A DNA stretch of 64,000 nucleotides, taken from positions 42,722-106,721 of the forward strand of contig PBKG01000009.1 in the NCBI GenBank assembly GCA_002722095.1, read 5' to 3'. Below, piece by piece: positions 27,071 through 35,030 of the stretch (positions are counted from its first letter, which is position 1; the number at the start of each line of letters is the position of its first letter). The notes beneath the pieces are model-generated. The model had not been told where the DNA came from, did no database searches, and was given only the letters and a program-made list of their open reading frames with translations. Both the position numbers and the translations under genes were made by a program. The DNA comes from Rhodospirillaceae bacterium (GTDB taxonomy: Bacteria > Pseudomonadota > Alphaproteobacteria > UBA8366).

Positions 27071-28519
27071 ATGGCATTCGAACTAGGCTCAGACAACACG
27101 CGACCCGAGCCAGATGCACTTTTGGTCGAAATCGCGGACTATGTTTGCGAATTTCCCGCCGACGGCGCATTGGCGCGCTCGACCGCGCAACTTTGCATGT
27201 TCGACACGCTCGGTTGCGGGCTTGCGGCGCTCGACCATCCGGTTTGCACGAACATGCTGGGCCCGGCGATGGACGGCATGTCGCCACCCTTGGGGGCGCG
27301 GGTTCCCGGTACTGATTATGTGCTCGACCCGGTCACCGCGGCTTTCAACATCGGCACGCTCAACCGTTGGCTCGATTTCAACGATGCCTATTTCGGCAAG
27401 GAGGGTGGTCATCCGTCGGACAATTTGTGCGGGATTCTCGCCTGCGCCGACGTGCTGTCGCGGCAGAACCGGGAACGCGGCGAAGCCCCGCTGACCATGG
27501 CGGATATCCTGACCGGGATGATCAAAGCCCATGAAATTCAGGGCAATATCGCTCAGATGAATGCCTACAATTGGCATGGCCTCGACAATGAAAATCTGAC
27601 CAAGGTCGCCACCGCCGCCGTTACCACGCATATGCTCGGCGGCACGCACGAGCAGATCGTCAACGCGGTTTCGAATGCTTTCTGCGACGGCCCGTCACTG
27701 CGGTCCTATCGTCACGCGCCCAACACGGGCTGGCGCAAGAGCTGGGCCGCGGCGGATGCCAGCGCACGCGGCCTCTGGCACGCTCAATTGGCGATCAAGG
27801 ACGAGATGGGATATCCCGGCATCCTCACGACGAAGGTCAACGGTTTCTACGATGCCTATTTCGGCGGCAAGGAATTCGAGTTTATCCGTCCATTCCAAAG
27901 CCACATAATGGAGCATGTGCAGTTCAAATGCTGGCCAGCGGAATTTCATTCGCAGACCGCAATCGAAAATTCCGTTCAGCTTCACGAAGAAGCGGTATCT
28001 CGATTGGACGAGATCGAGCGGATCGAACTGGTGGGACATCGCCACGGTCTCAATCAGATCGACAAGAAAGGCGCACTCCACAACCCCGCCGACCGCGATC
28101 ATTGCCTGCAATATATCGTCGCCATCGCGTTACTCCACGGCGACCTGGTCTCGGAGCACTACGAAGACGAGGCGGCGTCGGATGCCCGCATCGATCCACT
28201 ACGAGAGAAGATGGAAACCCGGGAGGACGAAACCTATACGGAGCGGTTCTACAACCCGGACGACACGGCCAACTGCAACGCCATGCAAATTTTTTATAAA
28301 GACGGCAGCAAGAGCGAATTCGTCGAAACCGAATATCCCCTCGGCCATCCCGAGCGGCGGGACGAAGGCAAGCCGGTACTGGCGGAAAAATTCCGCCGCA
28401 ATCTGACGGGCCGGCTCGGTTCGGAAAAAGAGGCGCAGCTGCTGACCCTGTTCGACGATCAAGCCACACTCGAAGCAATGGCTGTCGACGATTTTATGGC
28501 GCTAATGGCGAAAGAGTAA
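27071..28519 (+). CDS. MmgE/PrpD family protein, 2-methylcitrate dehydratase-like
   Basis: The 482-residue protein has the length of PrpD and keeps its landmarks: FDTLGCGLAAL, NRWLDFNDAYFGKEGGHPSDN (split by the active-site Asp/His region), MIKAHEIQG, and the C-terminal Lys/Arg-rich segment. PrpD dehydrates 2-methylcitrate in propionate catabolism. There is no prpB or prpC nearby, so a methylcitrate role is uncertain and another hydroxy-acid is possible. It starts at ATG 27071 behind GGGGAGAAACCGC, 15 bp after bioD, and a TauD-type gene follows after 22 bp. It probably belongs functionally to the catabolic set downstream. Confidence 0.85.
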   Translation: MAFELGSDNTRPEPDALLVEIADYVCEFPADGALARSTAQLCMFDTLGCGLAALDHPVCTNMLGPAMDGMSPPLGARVPGTDYVLDPVTAAFNIGTLNRWLDFNDAYFGKEGGHPSDNLCGILACADVLSRQNRERGEAPLTMADILTGMIKAHEIQGNIAQMNAYNWHGLDNENLTKVATAAVTTHMLGGTHEQIVNAVSNAFCDGPSLRSYRHAPNTGWRKSWAAADASARGLWHAQLAIKDEMGYPGILTTKVNGFYDAYFGGKEFEFIRPFQSHIMEHVQFKCWPAEFHSQTAIENSVQLHEEAVSRLDEIERIELVGHRHGLNQIDKKGALHNPADRDHCLQYIVAIALLHGDLVSEHYEDEAASDARIDPLREKMETREDETYTERFYNPDDTANCNAMQIFYKDGSKSEFVETEYPLGHPERRDEGKPVLAEKFRRNLTGRLGSEKEAQLLTLFDDQATLEAMAVDDFMALMAKE

Positions 28520-28541
28520 AAAACGGCTTGGGAGAAACCTA

Positions 28542-29399
28542 ATGGAAGTCATTCCCTCCGGCGGCGCCCATGGCGCTGAAATCAAAGGTGTCGATTTGCG
28601 CCAGCCGCTCGACGACGCCACCTTCGATGCGGTCCTCGATGCTTTTCACACCCATTCGGTGGTTGTATTCCGGAACCAGGACATCACCGAAGAAGACCAC
28701 ATTCGCCTGTCCGCCCGCATTGGTGAGATCGACAACGACGTCTACAGCCATTTCGCCCATCCCAACCACGGGGAAATCGTCATCATCTCCAATATCCTCG
28801 ACGATGACGGCAATCCCATCGGCATTTCTGACGCCGGCAAGTTCTGGCACACGGACCTCGCCTACACCAATACCCCGAGCCGGGCCTCGTTGCTCTATTC
28901 CTTCGAAGTGCCGGTTACCGATGACGGCAACGTGCTCGGCGATACACTGTTCTCCAATACGGCCGCGGCCTACGAGGCGCTGCCCGACGACATCAAAGAA
29001 CAGATCGAAGGCAAATCCATTATCAACCGGCATGCCTACGCCTATTTCAAATCCGGCCAAGGCGAGCAATTCAAAAAGTCTGCGGACGCGCTGGACGATG
29101 TGGAACACCCGCTGGTGATCAAACACCCCTTTACGGGGCGGAAAATTCTATTCTGCAACGAGGCTATGACCGTCTGCATCAATGACATGGCGGAAAACGA
29201 GAGCAACCAGTTGCTTGGGTTCCTCGTCGAGTGGGTTAAAAAGGCCGACTTCGTCTATCGCCATAAATGGCAAGCAGGCGATCTGTTGATGTGGGACAAT
29301 TTCCCGACCCAGCATTTCGTCGAGCATAATTTCAAGTTGCCGCTCCGGCGGCGCATGCAGCGGATTACCGTACGCGGTACGGTGCCGGAGGCGGCGTGA
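28542..29399 (+). CDS. TauD/TfdA-family Fe(II)/2-oxoglutarate dioxygenase
   Basis: The 285-residue protein has the HxD of FWHTDLAY, the distal histidine in QHFVEHNF and the 2-oxoglutarate-binding arginine in RRRMQRITV. This is the complete metal and cosubstrate set. Family members hydroxylate taurine, 2,4-D, alpha-ketoglutarate-linked amines and other small acids. The ATG at 28542 follows GGGAGAAACCTA. It ends one base before the convergent CoA transferase. The substrate is unknown; the neighbourhood suggests a carboxylic acid. Confidence 0.9.
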   Translation: MEVIPSGGAHGAEIKGVDLRQPLDDATFDAVLDAFHTHSVVVFRNQDITEEDHIRLSARIGEIDNDVYSHFAHPNHGEIVIISNILDDDGNPIGISDAGKFWHTDLAYTNTPSRASLLYSFEVPVTDDGNVLGDTLFSNTAAAYEALPDDIKEQIEGKSIINRHAYAYFKSGQGEQFKKSADALDDVEHPLVIKHPFTGRKILFCNEAMTVCINDMAENESNQLLGFLVEWVKKADFVYRHKWQAGDLLMWDNFPTQHFVEHNFKLPLRRRMQRITVRGTVPEAA

Positions 29400-29400
29400 C

Positions 29401-30603
29401 CTACTCCGCCGCCGCCTTCACGTAATAACCCCCGACCACGCCCTTCGCCTTCAGCGCATCCGCCTCTGCGGTGGAATAGCCGAGTTCGCTCAATATCTCG
29501 TCATTATGCTCGCCGAGATGAGGGCTGTGCGTGAGCGGATGGCCGTCTTCGGGCAGCGGCTGGCCGGCGATGGTTGCCATCGGCAGGCGGCCGAGCGTGT
29601 CGTTTTCGATCCAGTGGACCGCATTCATCGCGTTGACCTGCGGATCGTCAAACAGGTCGTGATGGGTGTGGACCTTGGCGTTCAAAACATCGATGTCATC
29701 CAACGCCTTATTCCATTCGTCACTGGTTTTGGTCTCGATAATCGGACGGATTACCGACAACAGTTCTTCGCGATGCGTTACCCGGTCTAGCGCGTCCACA
29801 AACCGTGGATCGTCGATCCATTCTTCTTTACCGATCAACTTACACAGGGCGATGAAGTGCGGGTTCCGGCGCGCGTTGATGCTCATATAGCCATCTTTAG
29901 TCTTGAAGCAGCCGACCGGCATGCCGATCGGTTCCGCGTCGCCTTCCTGAAGGTAGGATTCCATCATCGCCGCTTCCTGGAAGGTGAGCGAGGCCTCTAA
30001 CAGGCTGGTACGAATATGCTTGCCCTTTCCCTTCATAGCTTGACCGTAAAGTGCGGCCGCCACGGCTTGGAAACAATAGAGCCCGGCGCCGAAATCGATG
30101 GTCAGCATGTTCATGCGTTGGGGCATGCCGTTGGCGTCGCGGTTGATCGACATCATGCCCGTATAGGCCTGCATGACCGAATCTGTCGCCGGAAGATTGC
30201 GCCGTGGCCCTTCATTGCCGAAACCGGTGACCGAGAGATAGACCACCGACGGATTGACCTTGGCGACGCTGTCATAATCGAGGCCGAGCTTATCGATCTT
30301 GCCGACGCGATAGTTCTGCAAGAAGACATTGCAGTCGGCAGCGAGTTTCTGCGCGATTTCCAGACCCTCGTCGGTCTTTAGATTGATGCCGATCGAGCGT
30401 TTGCCGCGATGGACGACGACTGAATGGGCAGTGTGATCGCCCTGGTGCTTGCCTAGCTGACGGCTCCAGCAACCGGTACCGGGCGGCTCCACCTTGATCA
30501 CGCTGGCGCCGTTCCGCGCCAGCATCATGCCGCAATAGGGCGCCGCCACGCCCTGGCTCAAATCCAAAACTTTAACGCCTTCGAAGGGAAGATTGTCGCC
30601 CAT
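29401..30603 (-). CDS. CaiB/BaiF (family III) CoA transferase, copy 1
   Basis: The 400-residue protein transfers CoA between carboxylic acids. N-terminal GVKVLDLSQGVAAPYCGMML and ASVIKVEPP are typical of the Rossmann-like CoA-binding core. A candidate catalytic aspartate lies in MLTIDFGAGLY near residue 170. It shares long stretches with the transferase at 60115-61308 (TDSVMQAYTGMMSINRDAN), so the two are paralogues. It is divergent from the TauD gene at 30739 over 135 bp containing a 7-bp dyad. Substrate unknown. Confidence 0.9.
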   Translation of the reverse strand: MGDNLPFEGVKVLDLSQGVAAPYCGMMLARNGASVIKVEPPGTGCWSRQLGKHQGDHTAHSVVVHRGKRSIGINLKTDEGLEIAQKLAADCNVFLQNYRVGKIDKLGLDYDSVAKVNPSVVYLSVTGFGNEGPRRNLPATDSVMQAYTGMMSINRDANGMPQRMNMLTIDFGAGLYCFQAVAAALYGQAMKGKGKHIRTSLLEASLTFQEAAMMESYLQEGDAEPIGMPVGCFKTKDGYMSINARRNPHFIALCKLIGKEEWIDDPRFVDALDRVTHREELLSVIRPIIETKTSDEWNKALDDIDVLNAKVHTHHDLFDDPQVNAMNAVHWIENDTLGRLPMATIAGQPLPEDGHPLTHSPHLGEHNDEILSELGYSTAEADALKAKGVVGGYYVKAAAE

Positions 30604-30692
30604 TCTCGTTGCCTCCGGATCGATCGAATTTGCGCCGACTATAACGCCAACGAAATGTCAGGTCACGACAGCGGCGATTGCCCTCTTGGACC

Positions 30693-30718
30693 AACAGCGC
30701 GATAATCATCTCGCTGTT
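30693..30718. promoter_or_regulatory. Inverted repeat between divergent CoA transferase and TauD genes
   Basis: AACAGCG-N12-CGCTGTT is a perfect 7-bp dyad 20 bp upstream of the TauD-type start at 30739. It sits in a divergent promoter region, as expected for an operator of the catabolic cluster. It could also act as a leader hairpin. Confidence 0.45.
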
Positions 30719-30738
30719 AGGGGAAAGACACACAGCAA

Positions 30739-31605
30739 ATGCCGAAAAAGAACACATCGTCGATCGAAGTCGTGCCCATAGGCGAAGTCCTGGGTGCTGA
30801 TTTGCTCAATGTCAGGCTGGACAGCTTGAGCGCGGCGGATTGCACCGTGATTCGGGCCGCTTGGCGGGAACATCTGGTGCTTCGTATCGGTGGGCTGGCA
30901 ATCGATGAAGCCGGTTTCCTTTCCTTCACCCGACATTTCGGCACGCCGATGCTGGCGCCGGCCTACCCGGTCGCCAAAGACAAGACCAAACGCAAACAAA
31001 CTCCGATTACCTTCGTCACCAATATCCGGGACGAACGGGGACGGCCCTTGGGCGCACTGGGCACCGACTCACTCGCTTGGCATAGCGACATGGCTTACAG
31101 CGAGGCGCCGCCGGTCCACACCGTACTTCACGCCCTCGAAGTGCCCGACGAAGGCGGCGATACCGGTTTTCTCAACATGTTTTCCGTCTATGAATCGCTC
31201 GGGCCGTCGCTTCGGCGGCTTGCCGATACGCTCCGGGTTCGCCACCCTTCGGTTGAAACCGATGCCCAAGGTGAACCGCTCGATGTGACCGAACATCCGC
31301 TGGTACAAACCGACCCCGAAACCGGCAAAAAGGCGCTGTTCCTTGGCCGCCGGCCCCGCGCATCCCTTGTCGGGCTTCCCCGCGACGAGAGCGAGGAAAT
31401 TCTGGATCGCTTGTGGCGTCATACCGAGTTGGATAAATTCACCTGGACCCAGCGTTGGCGTAGCGGTGACTTGGTAATGTGGGACAATCGCTATGTCATG
31501 CACCGGCGCGACGGGTTCGACCCGGCAGACCGGCGATTATTGCGACGGGTAACGCTAGCGCCGGAATCAAATTCCGAATCGAACAATGCAGGCAGTGGTG
31601 ATTAG
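30739..31605 (+). CDS. TauD/TfdA-family Fe(II)/2-oxoglutarate dioxygenase
   Basis: The 288-residue protein has the iron-binding HxD in WHSDMAYSE, the distal histidine in NRYVMHRRDGFD and the arginine in RRLLRRVTL. It is the same fold as the protein at 28542-29399 but distinct in sequence, so the cluster likely carries out two different hydroxylations. It starts at ATG 30739 with GGGGAAAG about 15 bases upstream. The PhyH-family gene follows 11 bp after its stop, making a two-gene operon. Substrate unknown. Confidence 0.9.
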   Translation: MPKKNTSSIEVVPIGEVLGADLLNVRLDSLSAADCTVIRAAWREHLVLRIGGLAIDEAGFLSFTRHFGTPMLAPAYPVAKDKTKRKQTPITFVTNIRDERGRPLGALGTDSLAWHSDMAYSEAPPVHTVLHALEVPDEGGDTGFLNMFSVYESLGPSLRRLADTLRVRHPSVETDAQGEPLDVTEHPLVQTDPETGKKALFLGRRPRASLVGLPRDESEEILDRLWRHTELDKFTWTQRWRSGDLVMWDNRYVMHRRDGFDPADRRLLRRVTLAPESNSESNNAGSGD

Positions 31606-31616
31606 GAAGCGGACAG

Positions 31617-32525
31617 ATGGCCAATAAACTGAGCAAGACGCAACTTGAGCAATATCACGAGGAAGGCTTCACGCTGATCGAGGAAGCATTGCCGGCGGAG
31701 CTGCTTGCGGAAATGATCCGACTTACGGACGAGATTGTGGCGGAAGCCGGTGGAGTTTCGGAGAACGACGAGCGCTATGACCTCGAAGAAACTCACTCAC
31801 CGGAGAATCCACGGGTACGACGGCTAAAGTCGCCGTTCGCCCATTGGCCCTTTTTCGATGATTTCCTGCGCAGCGACCTGGTACTCAACCCGGTCGAGCA
31901 ACTCATCGGACCCAATATTCGCCTGTACAACAACAAGATGAACATGAAGGCGCCGGGCTACGGTGCAGCCGTGGAATGGCACTCGGATTGGGCTTTCTAT
32001 CCGCATACAAATGATGATGGCCTTGCGGTCGGCATTTATCTTGATGACGTCACGGAGAAAAACGGGCCGATGATGGTGATCCCGAAAACTCACAAGAGTT
32101 CGGAGATCGATCATCACAGCCAAGGCTATTTCTGCGGGGCGATTGACCCGGTGAAAACGCCACTCGACTTCGATAACGCGGTGCCGTTGAAGGGGCCCGC
32201 GGGTTCCATGACCCTGCATCACGTTCGTGCGGTTCATGGCTCGGCGCTGAACCATTCCGACAAACCTCGGCGGCTGTTGCTACAAGGCTATTTCGCCGCC
32301 GATGCCTGGCCGTTAATGGGCTTCAAACCGGGACAGACTTTGGAAAAGTTCGACGCTTTGATGGTTCGCGGAGAGCCGACCCTGGAGCCTCGCCTAGAAG
32401 ACGTGCCCGTACGGATGCCGCTTCCCCAAGCGCCTCATCAAGGTTCGATTTACGAGAACCAGCACATCCTGGAAAACCGCTATTTTGAATCGGTCGGCAA
32501 GCACAAGGATATCGCCGCCGAGTAA
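31617..32525 (+). CDS. Phytanoyl-CoA dioxygenase (PhyH) family protein
   Basis: The 302-residue protein keeps the Fe(II) ligands HxD in EWHSDWAFYPH and the distal histidine in HHVRAVHGSAL. The cosubstrate arginine is in PRRLLLQGYF. It is co-directional with, and 11 bp from, the preceding TauD-type gene. With the CoA transferase and MmgE/PrpD protein nearby, a pathway that hydroxylates, activates and dehydrates a carboxylic acid is plausible but unproven. Its stop is nine bases from the convergent symporter gene. Confidence 0.88.
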   Translation: MANKLSKTQLEQYHEEGFTLIEEALPAELLAEMIRLTDEIVAEAGGVSENDERYDLEETHSPENPRVRRLKSPFAHWPFFDDFLRSDLVLNPVEQLIGPNIRLYNNKMNMKAPGYGAAVEWHSDWAFYPHTNDDGLAVGIYLDDVTEKNGPMMVIPKTHKSSEIDHHSQGYFCGAIDPVKTPLDFDNAVPLKGPAGSMTLHHVRAVHGSALNHSDKPRRLLLQGYFAADAWPLMGFKPGQTLEKFDALMVRGEPTLEPRLEDVPVRMPLPQAPHQGSIYENQHILENRYFESVGKHKDIAAE

Positions 32526-32534
32526 GCGGCGCTG

Positions 32535-33959
32535 TTACGCAACCCGGTCCGCGCGCTCGGGAAACAGCGTCGGGATTGCCGCGCCCAGCAGGTAACCCGC
32601 CGTACAAATCGCGAGCCCGTAAAGATTGACGCCCAGATCGTCGGCATATTTACCCATGCCCACATCGAATACCGCCGGGAAAATCTGCATTCCCGTCGCG
32701 CTCTCCACCGTCAGCAATACGCCAAACAACAGCCCCGGCCAAAAGGCGAGATGGAAGCTAAGCCGCCCGGCGGAGCCGATCCATGACAAAAGAAAGATCG
32801 GTGCCAACCCCATCACCATGGTGCCACTGATGGTTGTCGCCGCGATGATCGCGGGGCCAACTTGATCGCCGAGATAAATACTCAGCAACGGCAAGTTACC
32901 GAAAAGCGCAATTGCCACCATCAGCCAACGGCCTCGGGAGGCGTGTCCCTCGGTGGGCGGAGCGTAATCGTTGCTCCAGTCGCGCGCGCCGAGCTTCGCT
33001 GCGGAGGCGAAAGTGGAATCGAGGGTCGAACCGGCGCTGGTGAGCATGATCGCGTTGAACACAAGCAGCATCGGCAATCCAAATGCGCCCGGCACGGCAA
33101 CCACCGCCGCACCTTCGAGCCCTTGCGCCAGCGAATAAAGTCCGACAAGCGAAAACAGCAGAATGAAACCACCGGCGACCAACCCCGCCAACACAAAGCC
33201 CTTAACCATGCGTTTCGGGCTGGTGATAAAGGCCCGGTCGGTCATCACAGGATCATGAAATCCGTAGCTCAAGCTTTGAACCAACGCGAGACAAAGGAAG
33301 GTGGACCCCGCCATCATCGTCGGCCCGCTTACCTCGGGAAAACCTGTCGTCGCCAAACCTGGGCCGACCGTGGCCAGCACAATCACCAACAGCACTGCGG
33401 CAAGCACCATCTGCGCACCGTCGGTCAACAAACTCGAACGCAGACCGCCGCGCCACGAATAGAACAAGGTAAAACAAGTGATCGCCGCTACCGCGATCCA
33501 ATAACCGCCGCTGCCCTCGGCACCGAAATAGAGTCCTCCTACTTTCGTATTCGACCAAATTTCATTGAACAGCCGGATGGCGATTGCAGCCAGAAACAGC
33601 TTGGCGCAAAACCCGCCATATTTTGCGACCAAAAAACTCGACAGCGAACCCCAGCCGCCGCGCGTACGGATGAAATAAATAGTCACGCCGACGACCACGA
33701 AACAGAAATAATAGGCAGCATAACCGAGCCCACCGATCCAGCCATAGGCGGCACTCAAATTCGCCGCATTTGCGATCGATTTCGCAAATATCCAGGTAAT
33801 TGCAGCGCTTGCGATCAGCAGGAGTAGGCCCGGCTCAGCGCCGCTTTGACCCTCACCGTTAAAAAACTGCGACGCACTGACCCGCCGCGGCATCATTAGC
33901 CAAATCAGGAATGCGTACCCCGCGAGCACCAACCAAGGTGCGAACGATGCTAAATCCAT
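32535..33959 (-). CDS. Sodium:solute symporter (SSS) family transporter
   Basis: The 474-residue protein has about 12-13 hydrophobic segments. The SSS-family pattern is in the middle (TSAGSTLDSTFASAAKLGARDW), where residues line the sodium site. These carriers take up small organic solutes such as amino acids, carboxylates or quaternary amines with Na+. The ATG at 33959 has AGGAGG about 12 bases upstream. Its position at the end of the oxygenase cluster makes it a candidate importer for that pathway's substrate (inference). Confidence 0.85.
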   Translation of the reverse strand: MDLASFAPWLVLAGYAFLIWLMMPRRVSASQFFNGEGQSGAEPGLLLLIASAAITWIFAKSIANAANLSAAYGWIGGLGYAAYYFCFVVVGVTIYFIRTRGGWGSLSSFLVAKYGGFCAKLFLAAIAIRLFNEIWSNTKVGGLYFGAEGSGGYWIAVAAITCFTLFYSWRGGLRSSLLTDGAQMVLAAVLLVIVLATVGPGLATTGFPEVSGPTMMAGSTFLCLALVQSLSYGFHDPVMTDRAFITSPKRMVKGFVLAGLVAGGFILLFSLVGLYSLAQGLEGAAVVAVPGAFGLPMLLVFNAIMLTSAGSTLDSTFASAAKLGARDWSNDYAPPTEGHASRGRWLMVAIALFGNLPLLSIYLGDQVGPAIIAATTISGTMVMGLAPIFLLSWIGSAGRLSFHLAFWPGLLFGVLLTVESATGMQIFPAVFDVGMGKYADDLGVNLYGLAICTAGYLLGAAIPTLFPERADRVA

Positions 33960-34015
33960 AACGCTTTTGCCCTCCTGTCGTCTGCGCCGCTAAACGGTGC
34001 CAGGCCCGATAGCAA

Positions 34016-34090
34016 TGGCAGGGGCGGCAGGGATCGAACCTGCGAATCACGGGATCAAAACCCGTTGCCTTACCACTTGGCTACGCCCCT
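34016..34090 (-). tRNA. tRNA-Gln (anticodon UUG)
   Basis: The minus strand folds into a full 75-nt cloverleaf: a 7-bp acceptor stem (AGGGGCG with CGCCCCU), a D arm GCCAAGTGGTAAGGC, and an anticodon stem ACGGG/CCCGT. The loop is TTTTGAT, so the anticodon is TTG. The T arm carries GGTTCGATCC, and the discriminator G is followed by an encoded CCA. Confidence 0.96.
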
Positions 34091-34102
34091 ATTGCGAGCC
34101 GG

Positions 34103-34131
34103 AAGATAAAAGCGAATGGTTAATGGAGCAA
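34103..34131 (-). promoter_or_regulatory. Sigma70-type promoter of tRNA-Gln
   Basis: On the minus strand, TTGCTC (34131-34126), a 17-bp spacer and TATCTT (34108-34103) place transcription start a few bases before the tRNA 5' end at 34090. It lies in the 46-bp gap after the ispE stop codon. Confidence 0.6.
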
Positions 34132-34136
34132 GCGCT

Positions 34137-35030
34137 CTAAAGATTTTCCCACGGCCGTTCCGCCGAGGCGGTCATCGTAGCTTCCGCCCACCAACCGCGC
34201 CGTTGCAATATTTGCGCAGCTTGGTGCGCCTCGGCTATTTCGCGGTAAATGCCAAAGCAACTTGCCCCGCTTCCGGACAAACGCGCCAACCGGCATCCAT
34301 CGGTCGATTCGATCGTCTGCAACATATCCGCAATGACCGGGCACAATTTAATTGCGGGCGATTGCAGGTCGTTGCGTCGATTTTTTAATCGCGAAACCAA
34401 TTCGTCGATATTTGTCGGCATGCGACGGAAGCGCGAGCGTTTCGAGTATTTTTGTTTTCGTGCACCGAAAACCGACACTGTCGGCAATGCCATGCCGGGG
34501 TTGGCCAGCACCGTCGGAAAGGCAGGTAAATCGGTTACCGGATCGATCCTTTCGCCTATGCCGCCGACATAGCATGGTTCACTCAACAGGCAAGCGGGAA
34601 CGTCCGCGCCAATCCCAAGCCCCAACAATGTTAGATCGACCGCCTCCGGCGGAATTTTCCAAAGTGCCGCGAGTGCCCTGAGCGTCGCCGCCGCATCCGC
34701 AGATCCGCCCCCCAAACCCGCGGCGACTGGTAGGTTTTTCGTCAATGTGATTGCGGCATCCGGTTTGACCTCGACTGCATCCGCAAGCAATTGTGCTGCG
34801 CGTAGAATTAAATTGTCTTGGTCGTCGGGTAAGCGCTCGGCAAACGGGCCCTTGCTTTTAAACCTTAATGACCTTGCCGGCTTGACCTGGATTACATCCG
34901 CTAATTCACCAAAAACGAACAAGCTATCCAGCTCATGATAGCCGTCTTTTCGGCGCGCTAGCACATGCAGGTAAAGATTGATCTTCGCCCGCGCCTGTAC
35001 CGTTACCGATTCACCGGATCGGGCATTCAT
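34137..35030 (-). CDS. ispE: 4-diphosphocytidyl-2-C-methyl-D-erythritol kinase
   Basis: IspE phosphorylates CDP-methylerythritol in the MEP isoprenoid pathway. The 297-residue GHMP kinase has ARAKINLYLHV near residue 14 with the conserved Lys, and the ATP-binding glycine loop LPVAAGLGGGSADAAA (about 99-114). The GASCFGIY segment lies near the C terminus. The ATG at 35030 overlaps the stop of the upstream TPR gene (ATGA), an arrangement common in this class (recalled). Confidence 0.95.
   Translation of the reverse strand: MNARSGESVTVQARAKINLYLHVLARRKDGYHELDSLFVFGELADVIQVKPARSLRFKSKGPFAERLPDDQDNLILRAAQLLADAVEVKPDAAITLTKNLPVAAGLGGGSADAAATLRALAALWKIPPEAVDLTLLGLGIGADVPACLLSEPCYVGGIGERIDPVTDLPAFPTVLANPGMALPTVSVFGARKQKYSKRSRFRRMPTNIDELVSRLKNRRNDLQSPAIKLCPVIADMLQTIESTDGCRLARLSGSGASCFGIYREIAEAHQAAQILQRRGWWAEATMTASAERPWENL

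Noticed and set aside
27071..28519. Naming the first MmgE/PrpD gene prpD of a methylcitrate cycle
   Set aside because: No prpB, prpC, acnD or prpR lies nearby, and the neighbours are oxygenases and a CoA transferase, so only family level is supported.
32862..33827. Long plus-strand ORF of about 320 codons
   Set aside because: It is antisense to the sodium symporter, is rich in Arg/Gln/His and has no recognisable motifs, as expected for a shadow frame in GC-rich DNA.
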